64,000 nucleotides of DNA from Cordia subcordata. Taxonomy: Eukaryota > Streptophyta > Magnoliopsida > Boraginales > Cordiaceae. Position 1 is the first letter of the stretch, and each line of letters starts with the position of its first letter. Below, one piece after another: positions 60,418 through 64,000 of the stretch. Position numbers and translations under genes: made by a program. The stretch lies in contig JAPTOF010000002.1 in the NCBI GenBank assembly GCA_028554755.1, forward strand, positions 30,868,501-30,932,500, given 5' to 3'. The notes under the pieces are model-generated. The model ran no database searches and was not told the origin of the DNA. It saw nothing but the letters and a program-made list of their open reading frames with translations.

Positions 60418-60458
60418 TAAACGGAATGCTATTGGCTCATGATCAATGAAACTCTTAC

Positions 60459-61169
60459 CTGCACAAGATTGATTGCATAAGCAGCAGAAACTGGACCGTG
60501 AAGATTTACTTGATACTTAAATTCAAAGAACGTGAGAATTGATAAGACTATCATGCTAGATGACCCTTAAATTAGGTGAAAGACTACGCAATCGTAGCTA
60601 CAACTAGTTTAACCACCTGCAAGAACATAGAAAACAACCCAGATCATCAACTACTAACAGAGAGTTAAGTACATTTCCTCATCTTCATTGTTTCCCTTTT
60701 TGGCACTCATAAACTGCATTTCCAAATGCAATCATTTAAAAGAAAGATTCTCAGCACCCAATTATATATACAGTCATGCAAGCAATTAATTTCATTCGAC
60801 AACACCCAAGTATCTAACTTTAAGTGCAGCAAATATTCAGGGATAAATTTTCAATAACTGATCAAATTCACTTCCGGAAACATAACCAATAAATAATTGC
60901 ATTAAACGATTATACCCCAAAACACCAATAACACCCACCAGCCATAATGCTACAATCTTAATTGCCTCTCAATTCCAAATTGTATAACACAACTTGATTG
61001 AACAACAATATATAACATTCTCTTCATCATAAATATAAGGCAGCAGGCAATAGCAATGAAAAAGCAGGAATCTTTCCAGCTCAATGTGTCTATATCTTTC
61101 ATATCAATCAGATTACAGATTCAGATAAAATAAAGATCAAAAAGATCATCCATTGGATGAATGACTCAC
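60459..61169 (-). other. 5' UTR intron of DA1 (inferred)
   Basis: On the minus strand a donor (TTGAGG|GTGAGTC, exon ending at 61170) and an acceptor (AATCTTGTGCAG|G, exon starting at 60458) bracket about 711 bp of AT-rich sequence without start-proximal coding. The downstream leader exon runs 41 nt to the DA1 ATG. Leader introns are common in this kind of gene; transcript data would confirm it. Confidence 0.6.
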
Positions 61170-62340
61170 CCTCAATAGAGAGACCAAAGAATCTGCAGCA
61201 AATTAAGCAGAAAAAGCTTACAGATCAGAAATCAGCCCAATTAGCACAAAAAAGCTACAATCTTTTTATTTTTATTTTTTCTCAATCCAGAAAGAATCTA
61301 CTGAACCCAAAAGAAGCTTTTTTGATTAATTTTTTTCCAAAAAAAGGAGAAAGAAAAAAGCTCAAAACTTTTTAAACAAAACACCAACCAAATTAATAAA
61401 GATAATGTTATTATGAGTCTTTTGCTGATATATATTACGAAGGATACTTATGATGTACGTAAAATTTTTTGGTCGAAGTAAGACAAAAAGAAAAACGTGT
61501 TGATTTTGTGTGGGTTTAATGTTGTTTTTGTTAATAATAAAACCCAAAATGGGTTTGACAAAGAAAAAACCACATCAAAACCCACTTGGGTGTTTGTTTT
61601 GGAGTGGTTTTGCTTTGGAATGGGAGAAGAGAGATATATGTGTCATGTGGGGTCCCTTTTGTCTTCTTCCTTTCACGGTGGAGAAAGGGTCCTGAAAGGA
61701 GGTTCTTGAATAAAAAGCATAAAGACATGCAAGAATCTTTCTTTTTTTTATTAGTCCTACCTTTTGGCATTAACATGACATGTATGCAAATGGGGTGATG
61801 CACTTTTGGGTCAAATAAATGTTGTGAGATTTTCATTTTCTGAGCTATAAAGGCATTGAGTTTAGAATAATTGTTTTTCTTTTAGCTAAACTGATGATTA
61901 ATTAATACGTGCATTACATGCGAAAATATCAATAAAAATCTTTTAAAAGATTATAATATTTATGAGTAAGATTTCATAATTATAGACAATTCACATCATT
62001 TTATCATAAATTATTAACAATTTACTTACACTCGATTCATAATATCATAAGGTTATAGTGCCCTACCATGTTCATAGGGAGTGAACTTTATTGTGCTATG
62101 GTGGTTTATAGTTTAAAGTAATAAGTGTAATGATGTGGGCTTTATTGGCCTAGGTTTTATTTTTCAAATGTCTTTTACTCGGTCTCCTTTAGTTGGGCTG
62201 AGGCATGTGCTCTTAGTCCTATATAATGCCCTTCTTATCGGGCCGTTGTGAGATTGTGGGCTTTGCACCAGTTGTTTCATTATTTTCTTTTTCCTTAGGC
62301 CATAGTCTAGGTTGTTATGGGCCCTATGCGACTTGTACTT
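61170..62340. other. DA1 first leader exon and promoter region
   Basis: The first non-coding exon of DA1 begins upstream of 61170, perhaps near 61400, and the promoter lies beyond. The open frames on both strands here overlap each other and have no domain features. From about 62040 the sequence becomes ordinary intergenic DNA. Confidence 0.4.
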
Positions 62341-62351
62341 ATCTATTTTTA

Positions 62352-62579
62352 GCGTTTGTTTGGATTGACTTTTAAAAATATATATATACTTTTTTTCTTG
62401 AAAAAGTTACATTAAATATGCAATAACTATTTGATTTGGCTTAAAAAAAAGTTGAAACTCTAAAAAAAGCTCAAATACAGCTTTTTTAATAAACCAGAAT
62501 TTTTAGCTTCTCAAAAAAATCTGTTTTTCAAAAGCTGTTAAAAAAGCCGCTTTTGAAAAAAATCAATCCAAACGAGCCC
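62352..62579. mobile_element. MITE, family 1 copy with TTA duplication
   Basis: A 228-bp element with ends GCGTTTGTTTGGATTGAC and, inverted, ATCAATCCAAACGAGCCC. It is flanked by TTA at 62349-62351 and 62580-62582. The interior is very similar to the next copy, which begins only 52 bp downstream. Confidence 0.82.
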
Positions 62580-62630
62580 TTATACGGTTTATTCCTAACG
62601 AGAAAACGTCAAACTTCAAAATACATGTAA

Positions 62631-62863
62631 GGGCCTGTTTGGATTGGCTTTTTTTTTTTTCAGAAAAAAATATTTTTTTTTCCTGAAAAAGTTATATTAA
62701 ATGTGCAATAACTATTTTATTTGGCTTAAAAAAAAGTTGAAACTCTGAAAAAAGCTTAAATACAGCTTTCTTAAGAAGCCAGAATTTTTAGTTTCTCAAA
62801 AAAATCTGTATTTCAAAAGTTGTTAAAAAAACGCTTTTAAAAAAAGCCAATCCAAACGGGCCC
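62631..62863. mobile_element. MITE, family 1 copy with TAA duplication
   Basis: A 233-bp element with ends GGGCCTGTTTGGATTGGC and, inverted, GCCAATCCAAACGGGCCC, the best-preserved termini in the window. It is flanked by TAA at 62628-62630 and 62864-62866. It has the same orientation as the neighbouring copy, and each copy has its own target duplication. The pair therefore arose by two insertions, not by a tandem duplication. Confidence 0.85.
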
Positions 62864-63610
62864 TAAGTCCAAGTTCACAAAAAATTAAAAAAAAATAAAA
62901 ATTAAACTGTAAGGTACATAGCATTCATATACAAATTCTATTAGACCATTCATTTTAAGATGTAGGAAATTATTACCCAATATCAAACTGATTTATTACT
63001 TTTGATTTTCAGTAATCTTTGAGAAATATCTTTCAATAAATATTGTGTATTGAAATGAAAATCCACCCCTTAGTGCTCAACTCCTTTCTTGTTTTTGAAA
63101 AAAAAAAAAAAAGAGATTTTGCAAGATCATCTAATGAAATAATCAAAACGAGTGATAAGCTATGAAGCTTAACTCAAGTTCAACAAGTTCATATTTAAGT
63201 TGATATCTTAGTTATCTTTATGTACTATTCATATTTAAGTCGATATCTTAGAGATTACCAAGAAGTATAATAATAATAGTAGTATGTACATCAAAAATAG
63301 CTTAGACAAACCAAATTAAATTAACTTGGTCTTAAAGTAAACTCGTTTAATTTATTAAAATCTAGATATAAATATTTTATCATAGACCTAGCTCAAAAGT
63401 CAAGCAAATTTAAATTGAGACGAGTATCAATTTTCCTTTACATGCATTATATAATGTGTTTGTGTTACATTAAAACTTCAAGTTAATTATAACCATATAT
63501 CACGATGGCAGGGCGACTGGTGGCCCATAAAAATGGACTAAACACATGGCACGTTTTACCCTGATGACCACTCATCAATCATCTAACACTAAGAACTGAT
63601 TCTGGATCTT

Positions 63611-63834
63611 GAGCTCGTTTTGGATTAGTTTTTTTAAAAAGTATTTTTTAAAAAATTTTTGGAAAAATGTGTTTTTTAAAAAAATTAAAATTTTTAATTT
63701 TTGTAAAAAAATAAAATTGAGTGTTTTCAAAATTTTAACATTTTGGAAACTTAATGCGAATACTTATTGGAAAAAATATGTAATTTTTTTAAAAAATATT
63801 TTTTACAAAAAAAAAAGTCAATCCAAACTGACTC
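63611..63834. mobile_element. MITE, family 1 copy (degenerate)
   Basis: The ends GAGCTCGTTTTGGATTAG and, inverted, GTCAATCCAAACTGACTC remain recognisable around an extremely AT-rich interior. The flanks are CTT and TTT, so the duplication has decayed. A 100-codon frame through it is only homopolymer sequence. Confidence 0.65.
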
Positions 63835-64000
63835 TTTATATATCAACATTAACAAATTGTTTGGAACAAATGAATTTTATAAATTTTTGTGGAATTCAGT
63901 TGCAAATCTAATTTTTTATGTTTGGCAACACTTTATTAAAATATGGAATTCATTTAGAATTTCAAGATTTGCAAATCATGGATTTGCTCTAGTTATACTC

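Noticed and set aside
63609..63911. 100-codon frame near the end of the window
   Set aside because: It lies in a MITE and consists of Lys/Phe runs from A/T homopolymers.
1..64000. A new multi-gene system, CRISPR array or biosynthetic cluster
   Set aside because: The genes belong to known, functionally unrelated plant families. No array, operon-like grouping or set of co-acting enzymes is visible; the CML/LYK pair is the only suggestive neighbourhood.
1..64000. tRNA or rRNA genes
   Set aside because: The only B-box-like sequences are those in the SINEs; no cloverleaf or rRNA sequence was recognised by eye. A tRNAscan run would be decisive.

Overview
This is nuclear DNA of a flowering plant, almost certainly a eudicot. 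It is AT-rich, its genes have GT-AG introns, long AT-rich intergenic stretches hold small transposons, and every recognisable protein is of plant type. I cannot name the species.

Layout. 1-6990 has no gene, two miniature transposons and unassigned AT-rich DNA. 7367-15414 (+) is a 17-exon leishmanolysin-like (M8) zinc metallopeptidase gene, with one GC-AG intron and a small LTR retroelement in another intron. 16919-17756 (-) is a thaumatin-like protein. 23731-24597 (-) is an ELO-type fatty-acid elongase-like membrane protein. 28830-29525 (+) is a membrane-anchored RING E3 ligase of the RMA/RNF5 type. 36355-37473 (+) is a GT8 glycosyltransferase of the GATL1/PARVUS type. 42597-43744 holds a broken copy of two DA1 exons. 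44847-47378 (-) is a single-exon P-class PPR protein. 50627-51214 (+) is a CML41-like calmodulin-like protein. 52434-54296 (+) is a single-exon LysM receptor pseudokinase (LYK4/LYK5 type). 54998-60417 (-) is a complete 11-exon DA1 gene with a 5' UTR intron. 61170-64000 is DA1 leader/promoter sequence followed by a cluster of miniature transposons.

Context. From memory, the order thaumatin, RING, GATL1, PPR, DA1 matches Arabidopsis At1g19320, At1g19310, At1g19300, At1g19290 and At1g19270. The ELO, RING and thaumatin neighbours recall the duplicated block At1g74990-At1g75050. The window would then be an ancestral block that Arabidopsis keeps in two fractionated copies. The M8 peptidase, CML41-like and LYK genes are extra relative to it. 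The genes are not an operon and act in separate processes: cell-wall xylan and pectin (GATL1), organ size and ubiquitin signalling (DA1), ER ubiquitination (RMA), immunity and calcium (LYK, CML, thaumatin), organelle RNA (PPR) and lipid (ELO).

Repeats are the richest source of unusual structure: a TRIM-like element with a third internal LTR, a second minimal TRIM, a Mutator-like element nested in another MITE with both duplications readable, two tRNA-type SINEs, a TAA-target MITE family in at least eight copies, and a CpG-rich 181-bp insert between 19-bp direct repeats. I found no clearly new multi-gene system.
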